DNA from: Pantoea eucalypti
Lineage (GTDB): Bacteria; Pseudomonadota; Gammaproteobacteria; Enterobacterales; Enterobacteriaceae
DNA length: 64,000 nucleotides
Assembly (NCBI RefSeq): GCF_009646115.1
Contig: NZ_CP045720.1
Coordinates: 558,001 to 622,000 of the forward strand
Direction: 5' to 3'
Shown here: positions 19,640 to 27,563 of the stretch, piece by piece
How positions within the stretch are numbered: the first letter of the stretch is position 1
How the letters are laid out: every line of letters starts with the position of its first letter
Made by a program: the position numbers and the translations under genes
The notes under the pieces: generated by a model
The model's database searches: none
Told to the model about the DNA's origin: nothing
What the model saw: the letters and a program-made list of their open reading frames with translations, nothing else

Positions 19640-19939
19640 ATGAAAGAACAATACGTTACTCAGGTGACGGTCGAAGGCAAAGGCGATACCAAAGCGAAAG
19701 CCTTTGCAGACGCGCTGAGTCGGGTGCAAAACCAGGTTCTGCGCGCGACGCAAAAAATTCTGCTGCGCATCGAACCGCAGGATGTCCGGGTGCTGTGCGC
19801 GCAGGAGAGCGTAAAAACCGAGAAGTTTCTCTTCTTCTTTCTGGCACGTCAGCGGCGAAGCTTCAGCGTCACCCTGGAGATCACTGTCAGCGTCACCGTT
19901 TTCGACACCGAACGGGTGACGTTTACGGCGGCATCGTAA
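19640..19939 (+). CDS. DUF4312 family protein (EF_0831/AHA_3912 family)
   Basis: 99 residues, ATG 2 bases after the preceding stop. Predicted soluble alpha+beta domain: an N-terminal beta strand (VTQVTVEGKGDTKAKAFADAL), an amphipathic helix with several glutamines and arginines, then a strand-rich C-terminus containing FLFFFLARQRRSFSVTLEI, hydrophobic but too short and too polar to be a confident membrane helix. No catalytic motif recognised. Known only as a companion of DUF4310/DUF4311 genes. A hairpin separates it from the next gene. Confidence 0.78.
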   Translation: MKEQYVTQVTVEGKGDTKAKAFADALSRVQNQVLRATQKILLRIEPQDVRVLCAQESVKTEKFLFFFLARQRRSFSVTLEITVSVTVFDTERVTFTAAS

Positions 19940-19985
19940 AACAGACCCTGTTTACATCAGCCCGCTACTGAACCGAATCTCAGCT

Positions 19986-20001
19986 GTCGCGATAGCGCGA
20001 C
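19986..20001 (+). repeat. Intercistronic hairpin in the cassette
   Basis: Perfect GTCGCG-atag-CGCGAC in the 127-base gap between the DUF4312 and DUF4311 genes, the only sizeable gap in the operon. No T run follows. It could limit read-through, stabilise the upstream mRNA, or set the ratio of soluble to membrane components. Confidence 0.5.
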
Positions 20002-20066
20002 GCTAAGACCGGAGCGACGCGGGCGCTGAGGCAGGATGGGTAAAAACGACAACAAGGTACAACAAC

Positions 20067-20843
20067 ATGTTTTTAATCATTTTGTTTAAGTCGTTGATCA
20101 TTGGCGGACTGGTCGGTGTGGGTGTGGGGGCGGGTGCTGCACGCATGTTCCACGCGCCCACCACCCAGGGCATGGGCGCCTTTCGTACGCTGGGCGAGCT
20201 GAACTCGTGCGAAGGCGATCCGGCCTCTCATTTCTCCTTTGGTCTTGGCTTCTTTTTCAATGCCTGGGCATCGTCGGTTGCAGCCGGTTCATTCACGCAG
20301 GATGTCGATCACCGCATCATCCCAAACTGGGGCGCGGCCGCGCTGATGGTGAAGAATCGTAATGTGGCAGAGACGCTGCACGACCCGAAAAAAATGGCCA
20401 TCGCCTGCGGCATTATCGGCATGATCGTCGTTGCCTTTCTCAACTCTACCGCGTCAGCTGTTCCCGCAGCGCTGCAGGTTACCGCAGTCAAAGTGCTGGT
20501 GCCCGCCGCTAACCTGCTGGTGAACACGGTGATGCCGGTAATCTTCTGGCTGGCAGCAATCGACGCAGGTAAAAAGTCAGGCTTCTGGGCCACCATTTTT
20601 GGCGGTCTGGCACAGCTAATCATGGGCAATGCCGTGCCTGGGCTGGTGCTGGGTATCCTGATCGGCAAAGGGGTGGAAGAGAGCGGCTGGAATCGGGTTA
20701 CCAAAGTGATGATGACCGCTATCGTGCTGCTGTTTGTGCTGAGCGGCTTCTTCCGTGGTTTCGATATGAAGCTGTTGCAGTCCTTCCAGCTCGGCATTCC
20801 CGGCTGGCTCGACATGATCCACAACTCAGTCAGCGGCAAATAA
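20067..20843 (+). CDS. DUF4311 membrane protein (EF_0832/AHA_3913 family), putative transporter subunit
   Basis: 258 residues, glycine-rich integral membrane protein with about six to seven hydrophobic helices (roughly 5-28, 65-85, 110-135, 150-168, 172-200, 215-235) and a long polar loop around residues 29-62 that includes GAFRTLGELNSCEGDPASHF. AAGG precedes the ATG. No PTS EIIC/EIID, ABC, MFS or TRAP signature is recognisable. With the next gene it presumably forms a two-protein membrane complex for uptake of the cassette substrate; that is inferred from co-occurrence only. Confidence 0.78.
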   Translation: MFLIILFKSLIIGGLVGVGVGAGAARMFHAPTTQGMGAFRTLGELNSCEGDPASHFSFGLGFFFNAWASSVAAGSFTQDVDHRIIPNWGAAALMVKNRNVAETLHDPKKMAIACGIIGMIVVAFLNSTASAVPAALQVTAVKVLVPAANLLVNTVMPVIFWLAAIDAGKKSGFWATIFGGLAQLIMGNAVPGLVLGILIGKGVEESGWNRVTKVMMTAIVLLFVLSGFFRGFDMKLLQSFQLGIPGWLDMIHNSVSGK

Positions 20844-20854
20844 GAGGCGATGCG

Positions 20855-21496
20855 ATGAACGAAAATAAAGGCTTCTGGTATGCCGACTGGTCTTTCCCGA
20901 TCTTTGTTGGCCTGCTCTCCTCGGGCGTCTTTGCCGGGACGCACATGTATTACCTCTACGGCATCGGCGCGTTCAACGAGGTGGCATTTGTGTCGATGCT
21001 GCGCGCAGGCATGGAGACCGGCGTCTACGGCGCAGTCGCCGCTTTTGGTGCCAGTTTCCTGTTTGCCCGCATTATTGAAGGTTCACTGGTGGGCATTCTG
21101 GATATCGGCGGGGCGATTCAGACCGGCGTCGGCCTGGGCGTGCCGGCACTGCTGCTGGGCGCGGGCATCGTCTTTCCGGTAGCGAATTTTGCGGCCTCGC
21201 TGGTGACGGGCCTGGTGATTGGTGTGGCGATTGGCTACCTGATTATTCTGGCGCGTAAATTCACCATCAATCAGAGCGACTCCACCTACGGCGCAGACGT
21301 GATGATGGGAGCCGGTAATGCCTCAGGGCGCTTTCTGGGTCCGCTGATTATCCTGTCCGCCATGGCGGCCTCGATTCCGATTGGTCTGGGTTCGCTGCTG
21401 GGTGCGCTGCTGTTCTATCTCTGGAACAAGCCGATCACCGGCGGTGCGATTCTCGGCGCGATGATCCTGGGTGCGCTGTTCCCGATTGCTCTCTGA
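20855..21496 (+). CDS. DUF4310 membrane protein (EF_0833/AHA_3914 family), putative transporter subunit
   Basis: 213 residues, ATG 11 bases after the DUF4311 stop with AAGAGGCGA upstream. About six hydrophobic helices very rich in Gly and Ala (GVYGAVAAFGASF, GVGLGVPALLLGAGIVF, GLGSLLGALLFYLW). A conserved-looking loop at about 147-160 contains SDSTYGADVMMGAGNASG, with acidic and polar residues between helices that could line a substrate site. No known transporter family recognised. Always adjacent to DUF4311. Confidence 0.78.
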   Translation: MNENKGFWYADWSFPIFVGLLSSGVFAGTHMYYLYGIGAFNEVAFVSMLRAGMETGVYGAVAAFGASFLFARIIEGSLVGILDIGGAIQTGVGLGVPALLLGAGIVFPVANFAASLVTGLVIGVAIGYLIILARKFTINQSDSTYGADVMMGAGNASGRFLGPLIILSAMAASIPIGLGSLLGALLFYLWNKPITGGAILGAMILGALFPIAL

Positions 21497-21539
21497 TCTC
21501 ACCGGCAGCCCGGCAGCGGGCTGCCGTTAAGGAGAAACC

Positions 21540-22670
21540 ATGTACGACTTGATTATCCGCAATGCGCGCCTTAGCGATGAGCAGGTGGTCGACATTGCGC
21601 TGCAGGATGGCCGCATCGCCGCCGTGGGCAACGTGCAGGGCACGGCACGGCGCGAGCGCGATCTGGCGGCTCGCTTCTACCTCAGTGCGGGCTGGATCGA
21701 CTCCCACGTTCACTGCTATCCCAAATCTCCCCTTTATCATGATGAAGCGGACGCGATTGGCGTAGCGCACGGTGTCACCACGGTGGTCGATGCAGGCAGC
21801 ACCGGCGCAGAGCACATCGATGATTTCTACCAGCTGACGCGCGCAGCACAGACCCAGGTGTATGCGCTGATTAATATCGCCCGCACCGGCATCGTCACTC
21901 AGAATGAGCTGGCCGACATGACGCAGATCGACGGGGAGGCGGTGAAGCAGGCTGTAGCGCGACTGCCGGATTTTATCGTCGGCCTTAAGGCGCGCATCAG
22001 CAGCAGCGTGGTCGGTCAGAACGGCGTCCAGCCACTGATAAAAGCGAAGGCTATTCAACAGGCGAGCGGCGGTCTGCCACTGATGGTTCATATTGGCAAT
22101 AATCCGCCCAATCTTGACCAGATTGCCGATCTGCTCACCACGGGCGACATCATCACGCACTGCTTTAATGGCAAACCCAACCGCATTCTGACGCCGCAGG
22201 GTGAACTCAAAGCAGCGGTTAAACATGCCATTGCGCGCGGCGTAAAACTTGATGTCGGCCACGGCAGCGCCAGCTTCAGCTTTGAGGTCGCCCGGGTGGC
22301 GATTGCGCAGGGCATTCTGCCCGACACCATCAGCTCTGACATTTACTGCCGCAATCGTCTGGCCGGGCCGGTTCACAGCCTGGCGCATGTGATGTCGAAA
22401 TTTTTCAGCGTCGGCATGACGTTGCCGCAGGTCATCGACTGCGTGACGATAAACGCGGCCGCCGGATTGCGCCTGCTGCGTAAAGGCCAGCTGAAAGTCG
22501 GCTACGACGCCGATCTGACTGTTTTTAGCATCAAAGAGGAAACCCGGCCCTTTATCGATTCCGAAGGTGAAGAGGTCGCCGGTGAGAAGCAACTGGTTCC
22601 GCTGGCGGCGGTGGTCGCTGGTACGTGGATCGCCACTGAAGAAGGAATAGCGCATGACCTCGGTTTATGA
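21540..22670 (+). CDS. Amidohydrolase/deacetylase family metallohydrolase (EF_0837/AHA_3915 family)
   Basis: 376 residues, amidohydrolase superfamily TIM barrel. Metal-site residues readable: His56-Val-His58 after GWIDSHVH, Lys150 in VGLKARIS (candidate carboxylated bridging lysine), His184 (MVHIGN), His207 (ITHCFN) and Asp267 (SSDIY), the set expected for a binuclear dihydroorotase/hydantoinase-like enzyme. It probably hydrolyses an amide, lactam or cyclic imide in the imported compound before the PLP enzyme acts; the substrate is unknown. GGAG-type ribosome-binding site at 21531. Its 3' end overlaps the next gene by 17 bases. Confidence 0.85.
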   Translation: MYDLIIRNARLSDEQVVDIALQDGRIAAVGNVQGTARRERDLAARFYLSAGWIDSHVHCYPKSPLYHDEADAIGVAHGVTTVVDAGSTGAEHIDDFYQLTRAAQTQVYALINIARTGIVTQNELADMTQIDGEAVKQAVARLPDFIVGLKARISSSVVGQNGVQPLIKAKAIQQASGGLPLMVHIGNNPPNLDQIADLLTTGDIITHCFNGKPNRILTPQGELKAAVKHAIARGVKLDVGHGSASFSFEVARVAIAQGILPDTISSDIYCRNRLAGPVHSLAHVMSKFFSVGMTLPQVIDCVTINAAAGLRLLRKGQLKVGYDADLTVFSIKEETRPFIDSEGEEVAGEKQLVPLAAVVAGTWIATEEGIAHDLGL

Positions 22671-23775
22671 AAAGTATGGCCTGAAGCCGGTGATTAACGC
22701 CTCTGGCCGTATGACGATCCTCGGCGTATCGACCCCATCGAGTGACGTGGTCGATACGGTGAAGTATGGCCTCGATCACTACTTCGAAATGAAAGATCTG
22801 GTGGATAAGACCGGTGCGTATATCGCCGGTCTGCTGAAAGTGGAGAACGCGCTGGTGGTCTCCTGCGCCTCGGCCGGAATCGCCCAGTGCGTGGCGGCGG
22901 TGATTGTAAAAGACAACGACTGGCTGGTGGATAACCTGCACGCCGCGCCGCTGACCGTTCCGCACCAGATTGTGGTGCCGAAAGGGCACAACGTGAACTA
23001 TGGCGCGCCGGTCGGCAGCATGGTGGCGCTGGGTGGCGGGCAACTGGTGGAAGCGGGTTACAGCAACGAATGCTCACCTGCCCAGCTGGCGGCGGCGATC
23101 ACGCCACAGACGGCGGCGATCCTCTATGTGAAATCGCACCACTGCGTACAGAAGAGCCATCTTGATGTGGCGCAGGCCGCGACGGTTGCGCGTGAGCATG
23201 GCCTCCCGCTTATCGTCGATGCGGCAGCAGAAGAGGATTTGCAATGCTACTACCAGGCGGGCGCCGATCTGGTGATCTACAGCGGCGCAAAAGCGATTGA
23301 AGGGCCGACCAGCGGGCTGGTGATTGGCAGACACCACTACGTTGAGTGGGTCAAACGCCAGACCAACGGCATTGGCCGCGCAATGAAAGTGGGCAAAGAG
23401 GGGATTCTGGGGCTGACCCAGGCGATTGAAAATTATCTGTCACAGCCAAAAATCAGCGGCGCGCAGATGGTGGAAAAAATGACGCCGTTTATTGAACAGC
23501 TTAACAGCCTGAACGGCGTGACAGCCCGCGTCGTGTGGGACAGTGCCGGACGCGATATCGCCCGCGCTGAAATTAAGTTCGATGAAGCCGCGATCCAGCA
23601 ACGCACCGGCGATCTGGTGCAGGCGCTGAAAAAGGGCGATATAGCGATCTATTTCCGCGGCTATAAAGCCAACGAAGGAATCATTGAAGCGGATGTGCGC
23701 AGCGTCAGCGCCGATCAACTGCACACTATTTTTACCCGCATTCAGGCACTGTTAAACGGGGAGAAACACGCATGA
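22654..23775 (+). CDS. DgaE-family PLP-dependent ammonia lyase
   Basis: 373 residues, fold-type I PLP enzyme of the SelA/MJ0158-like group. Schiff-base lysine is Lys213 in YSGAKAIEGP, preceded by the cofactor-ring aspartate Asp189 in IVDAAAEEDL. In Salmonella DgaE converts D-glucosaminate-6-phosphate to 2-keto-3-deoxygluconate-6-phosphate plus ammonia; this protein is a relative (EF_0838/AHA_3916 type), so a 2-amino sugar acid phosphate is the best guess for its substrate. Overlaps the amidohydrolase by 17 bases and the aldolase by 4, implying coupled translation. Confidence 0.83.
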   Translation: MTSVYEKYGLKPVINASGRMTILGVSTPSSDVVDTVKYGLDHYFEMKDLVDKTGAYIAGLLKVENALVVSCASAGIAQCVAAVIVKDNDWLVDNLHAAPLTVPHQIVVPKGHNVNYGAPVGSMVALGGGQLVEAGYSNECSPAQLAAAITPQTAAILYVKSHHCVQKSHLDVAQAATVAREHGLPLIVDAAAEEDLQCYYQAGADLVIYSGAKAIEGPTSGLVIGRHHYVEWVKRQTNGIGRAMKVGKEGILGLTQAIENYLSQPKISGAQMVEKMTPFIEQLNSLNGVTARVVWDSAGRDIARAEIKFDEAAIQQRTGDLVQALKKGDIAIYFRGYKANEGIIEADVRSVSADQLHTIFTRIQALLNGEKHA

Positions 23776-24515
23776 CGCTGACACCTAATTTTTATCAGGA
23801 TCGTCTCTGCCTTAACGTCCTTGCGGGATCAAAAGAGAATGCGCGCGCTATCTGGCAGGCAGCAGAAGGGCACGTGCTGGTCGGCGTGCTGTCAAAAAAC
23901 TACACCAGCAATGACGCCGCTATCGCTGATATGCGTGAATATGCTGCGCTGATCGATAATGCACTCTCGGTGGGCCTGGGCGCGGGCGATCCAAATCAGT
24001 CACAGATGGTCAGTGAGATTTCGGCGGTGCTGCAACCGCAGCATGTGAATCAGGTCTTTACCGGTGTCGCCACCAGTCGTGCGCTGTTGGGTCAGTCACA
24101 GACTATTGTGAACGGTCTGGTCTCGCCAACCGGCACGCCAGGTCAGGTAAAAATTTCTACCGGACCGCGCAGCGCAAAACGGCAGGATGGGATTGTGTCC
24201 ATCGAAACGGCGATTGCGATGCTGCAGGATATGGGCGGCAGCTCGGTGAAATATTTCCCGATGGGGGGTCTGCAGGCGGTGGATGAGTACCGCGCTGTGG
24301 CGGTAGCCTGTGCAAAACAGGATTTCTGGCTGGAGCCCACCGGCGGCATCGATCTGGAAAACGTCGGCGAGATCGTGCGCATTGCGCTGGACGCGGGCGT
24401 CAGCAAAGTGATCCCGCACGTCTACAGTTCGATCATTGACAAAGCCAGCGGAGAGACCCGCATTGACGATGTGAAGCAGCTGCTGGCCATCTGTAAAACA
24501 GTACTGGCCCGGTGA
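23772..24515 (+). CDS. DgaF-family 2-keto-3-deoxy-6-phosphogluconate-type aldolase
   Basis: 247 residues, KDGP aldolase family (EF_0839/AHA_3917). Starts 4 bases inside the preceding gene (ATGA). TIM-barrel pattern with GQVKISTGPRSA, where the lysine is a candidate Schiff-base residue, then VKYFPMGGL and EPTGGIDLENV, glycine-rich phosphate-binding loops. Salmonella DgaF cleaves KDGP to pyruvate and glyceraldehyde-3-phosphate; the same reaction here would feed the substrate carbon into glycolysis. Last enzyme gene of the operon; a long hairpin follows. Confidence 0.83.
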   Translation: MTLTPNFYQDRLCLNVLAGSKENARAIWQAAEGHVLVGVLSKNYTSNDAAIADMREYAALIDNALSVGLGAGDPNQSQMVSEISAVLQPQHVNQVFTGVATSRALLGQSQTIVNGLVSPTGTPGQVKISTGPRSAKRQDGIVSIETAIAMLQDMGGSSVKYFPMGGLQAVDEYRAVAVACAKQDFWLEPTGGIDLENVGEIVRIALDAGVSKVIPHVYSSIIDKASGETRIDDVKQLLAICKTVLAR

Positions 24516-24519
24516 TCGA

Positions 24520-24548
24520 CACGATCTGCCTTTGACAGGCAGATCGTG
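24520..24548 (+). repeat. Long perfect hairpin between aldolase and regulator genes
   Basis: CACGATCTGCCT-ttgac-AGGCAGATCGTG, a 12-base-pair stem with a 5-base loop, 5 bases after the aldolase stop. No T run follows, so it is not a standard terminator. It may attenuate transcription into the regulator gene or protect the 3' end of the enzyme mRNA. Confidence 0.7.
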
Positions 24549-24619
24549 CAGCATGGACGTTGCGTGACGAACGCCGTAGGCTGAAGTTTTCACTCTCTGC
24601 CAGCAAACAGGTAACGCTT

Positions 24620-26530
24620 GTGAGATTTCCCAATCAGCGCCTTGCGCAACTGTTCGATGCCCTGCAAAACGAAACGCTGCCTCAGGATGAGCTGGCGCGG
24701 CGTTTTGCTGTCTCGACACGCACCGTGCGTACCGATATTACGGCGCTGAATGCGCTGCTGGCAGATCATGGTGCGCAGTTTATCCTGAGCCGTGGCGCGG
24801 GTTATCAGCTGAAGATCGAGGATGCTCAGCGCTTTCAGCATCTGCAGCAGCATACTGCCTCACCGCTGCGGGTGCCGCGTACCTCGCAGGACCGGGTTCG
24901 CTACCTCCTGACCCGTTTTCTTACCGCTGCCTATTCACTGAAACTTGAAGAGCTGGCGGAAGAGTGGTTTGTCAGCCGCGCGACCCTGCAGAACGATATG
25001 GCAGAGGTGCGCGAGTGGCTGGGTCGCTATCACCTCACCATTGAGAGTAAACCGCACTACGGCATGAAGCTATTTGGCAGCGAAGTGGCGATTCGGACCT
25101 GTCTCACCGACCTGTTATGGCAAATCGATCAGGCGATGCCAGAGAGTCCGCTGCTGACTATTGAAGCGCTGAACAGCGGCATGCTGGAGACGCTGCGTCC
25201 GCTGCTGCAAAGCTGTTTTGCGCAGCACAACATTCGCCTCAGTGATGAGGGCGAGCGCTATCTGCGGCTCTATTGCGCCGTTGCTGTGCGTCGCATCAGC
25301 GAAGGTTATCCGCTTAACGATCCCGGTGCTGAGGAGATTGGCGATGAGGTGCGTGAAGCGGCACATCAGCTGATTAATCTGATGCGTCCACTGGTCAGCA
25401 AACCAATTTCACCCGCTGAAGAAAACTGGCTGCGGGTTAACATTGCCGCGCGGCGCATTCAGGCGATCGCTCCCAGCGCCATCAATGCCGATGATGCCGA
25501 CGCGCTGGTGGATTACCTGCTCAGCTTTATCAACACGCACTACAACTTCAATCTGCAAAACGATCAACAGCTGCGAGCCGATCTGCTTACCCACATCAAA
25601 ACCATGATTACCCGGGTGCGCTATCAGATTCACATCCCTAACCCGCTGCTCAGCAACATCAAGCAGCACTATCCGATGGCCTATGATGTCACCCTGGCGG
25701 CGGTGACCAGCTGGGGGAAATATACGCCTTACGTCATTACCGAGAATGAGATTGGCTTTCTGGTGCTGCATATTGGTGTCGGACTGGAGCGCCACTATGA
25801 CGTGGGCTATCAGCGTCATCCACAGGTGCTGCTGGTGTGCGACAGCGGTAACTCCACGCTGCGCATGATTGAAGCGATGTTGCTGCGGAAATATCCGCAG
25901 TTGCAGGTCACGGCCCGACTGTCACAGCGCGAGTATGAGGCGCGCAGTCGCATTGACGAAGATTTTGTCATCTCAACCATCCGGCTCAGCGAAAAAGAGA
26001 AACCCGTGGTGGTGATGTCACCGTTTCCCACCGGTTTTCAGCTGGAGCAGATTGGCAAGCTGGTGCTGGTCGATCGTACGCGGCCCTATATGTTGGCGAA
26101 ATTTTTTGATGCCCAGCACTTTCATATTGTCGACCAGCCGACGACCCGGTCTGAGCTGTTCCGCCAGCTAAGCGATCAGCTACAGGAGGAGGGGTTTGTG
26201 GATGAGGCGTTCTATCCGTCGGTCGAAGAGCGTGAAGCGATTGTCAGCACGATGCTGGGCGAAGGCATTGCGCTGCCGCACTCGCTGGGACTCCTGGCAA
26301 AGAAAACCGTGGTCTATACCGTGCTGGCCCCACACGGTATTCCCTGGGGAGACGATACCGCCTATGTCATCTTCCTGCTGGCGATCAGCAAAAGTGAATA
26401 TGAAGAGGCGATGGCGATATACGATCTGTTTGTGACGTTCCTGCGTGAAAGGGCGATGACCCGGCTGCGGGACTGCACCGATTTCACCTGCTTCAGGGCG
26501 GTGGCGATGGATTGCCTGAGTCGGCCATAG
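24620..26530 (+). CDS. PRD-containing transcriptional regulator with EIIB-like and EIIA domains
   Basis: 636 residues from GTG 24620 (AGG eight bases upstream; the frame is open from an ATG at 24560 without a good site). MtlR/LicR-type layout: N-terminal HTH (about 5-60), second HTH (about 85-145), PRD1 (about 180-285), PRD2 (about 295-395), EIIB(Gat)-like domain with Cys407 in VCDSGNST, and a fructose-type EIIA domain with His554 in GIALPHS. PRD2 keeps both histidines (His325, His384), whereas at the matching places PRD1 has Tyr/Cys and Asn, so only PRD2 looks phosphorylatable. Predicted activator of the cassette, responding to PTS phosphorylation. Convergent with yhaJ, 4 bases apart. Confidence 0.85.
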   Translation: MRFPNQRLAQLFDALQNETLPQDELARRFAVSTRTVRTDITALNALLADHGAQFILSRGAGYQLKIEDAQRFQHLQQHTASPLRVPRTSQDRVRYLLTRFLTAAYSLKLEELAEEWFVSRATLQNDMAEVREWLGRYHLTIESKPHYGMKLFGSEVAIRTCLTDLLWQIDQAMPESPLLTIEALNSGMLETLRPLLQSCFAQHNIRLSDEGERYLRLYCAVAVRRISEGYPLNDPGAEEIGDEVREAAHQLINLMRPLVSKPISPAEENWLRVNIAARRIQAIAPSAINADDADALVDYLLSFINTHYNFNLQNDQQLRADLLTHIKTMITRVRYQIHIPNPLLSNIKQHYPMAYDVTLAAVTSWGKYTPYVITENEIGFLVLHIGVGLERHYDVGYQRHPQVLLVCDSGNSTLRMIEAMLLRKYPQLQVTARLSQREYEARSRIDEDFVISTIRLSEKEKPVVVMSPFPTGFQLEQIGKLVLVDRTRPYMLAKFFDAQHFHIVDQPTTRSELFRQLSDQLQEEGFVDEAFYPSVEEREAIVSTMLGEGIALPHSLGLLAKKTVVYTVLAPHGIPWGDDTAYVIFLLAISKSEYEEAMAIYDLFVTFLRERAMTRLRDCTDFTCFRAVAMDCLSRP

Positions 26531-26534
26531 GCTT

Positions 26535-27434
26535 TTAGTTTTTCTTCGCCAGCAGGCGGGGGATCTCGCGCAGACACCAGGATTTGGCTTCGCCCATGCT
26601 GTCGCGCCGCCACGCCATAATAATATCAACCTCGCGAGTGTATTCCGGACTCACCACGCGCAGACGGCCTTCCGCGATATCCTGCTCCACCAGTGAATAG
26701 GGCATGGTTGCGACACCCAGCCCCGCCAGCAGGGCACGGCGCTTATCATCCATGCTGCTTACGGTCAGGCGCTGCTGTTTATCCAGTAACTGCACGGTCA
26801 GCACCGGGCGCTCACGCGCGGTATCTGCCACTGCAATGCCCCGGTATTTCACCCGCGTCACTTCAGACTGAGGTTCAGGCTCGTTATGGATTGGATGGTC
26901 AGCACTGGCGACGTAAACACTCATCATGGTGTAGAGCTTACGGGTATTGATCTCGGTGGAGGCACGGAAGTGCATATCGGGGGCGATCACGATATCGGCA
27001 CGGCCCTGTTCCAGCCGCTCCCACGCGCCTGCCAATACTTCGGTAACCAGCGAAAATTGTGTATTGGCTTTGTCAGCCAGCTTTGTCACCAGCGGAAACA
27101 GTGCATCAATGGGCACCAGCGCTTCAGTAACGATGGTCAGATGGGTTTCCCAGCCACGCGCCAGCGCTTCCGCATCGGTGGTGAGCTTATCGGCCGCTTC
27201 CAGCAGTACCCGGCCACGCTCCAGCAGCATGCGTCCCACGTTGGTAAATTTAGTGCGGTGACCGGAGCGGTCAAACAGCACCACATCCAGCTCCTCTTCC
27301 AGCTTTTGCATGGTGTAGCTGAGGGCTGAAGGGACACGCCCCAGTTCATCTGCTGCTGCTGCAAAACTGCCACGTCGATCAATCGCATCCATAACGCGTA
27401 AAGATTCAAGGGTTAATGCACGCTCTTTGGCCAT
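26535..27434 (-). CDS. yhaJ: LysR-family transcriptional regulator YhaJ
   Basis: 299 residues (E. coli 298). N-terminal winged HTH (about residues 5-65, GSFAAAADELGRVPSALSYTMQKLEEEL in part) and a periplasmic-binding-protein-like effector domain. Matches E. coli YhaJ over its length. In E. coli YhaJ activates yqjF and responds to aromatic compounds such as dinitrotoluene degradation products, and also affects virulence genes in pathogenic strains. Divergent from yhaK, as in E. coli, although in E. coli the pair sits directly beside yqjFG rather than 6 kb away. Confidence 0.92.
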   Translation of the reverse strand: MAKERALTLESLRVMDAIDRRGSFAAAADELGRVPSALSYTMQKLEEELDVVLFDRSGHRTKFTNVGRMLLERGRVLLEAADKLTTDAEALARGWETHLTIVTEALVPIDALFPLVTKLADKANTQFSLVTEVLAGAWERLEQGRADIVIAPDMHFRASTEINTRKLYTMMSVYVASADHPIHNEPEPQSEVTRVKYRGIAVADTARERPVLTVQLLDKQQRLTVSSMDDKRRALLAGLGVATMPYSLVEQDIAEGRLRVVSPEYTREVDIIMAWRRDSMGEAKSWCLREIPRLLAKKN

Positions 27435-27563
27435 CCCGGTTCTCTGTCAGGAAATTTGAACATGCCGGGCAGATTAACTGGCTAACAATCCGGCGTCCAG
27501 ACTTTTACCATGGGTGCATAAAGTCCGTGGCCGATCCTCGTCACCGGATGCCGGAGGTAAATA

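Noticed and set aside
21435..22655. 406-codon minus-strand frame opposite the amidohydrolase
   Set aside because: Shadow of a well-supported metallohydrolase; long antisense frames are common where third positions are GC-rich.
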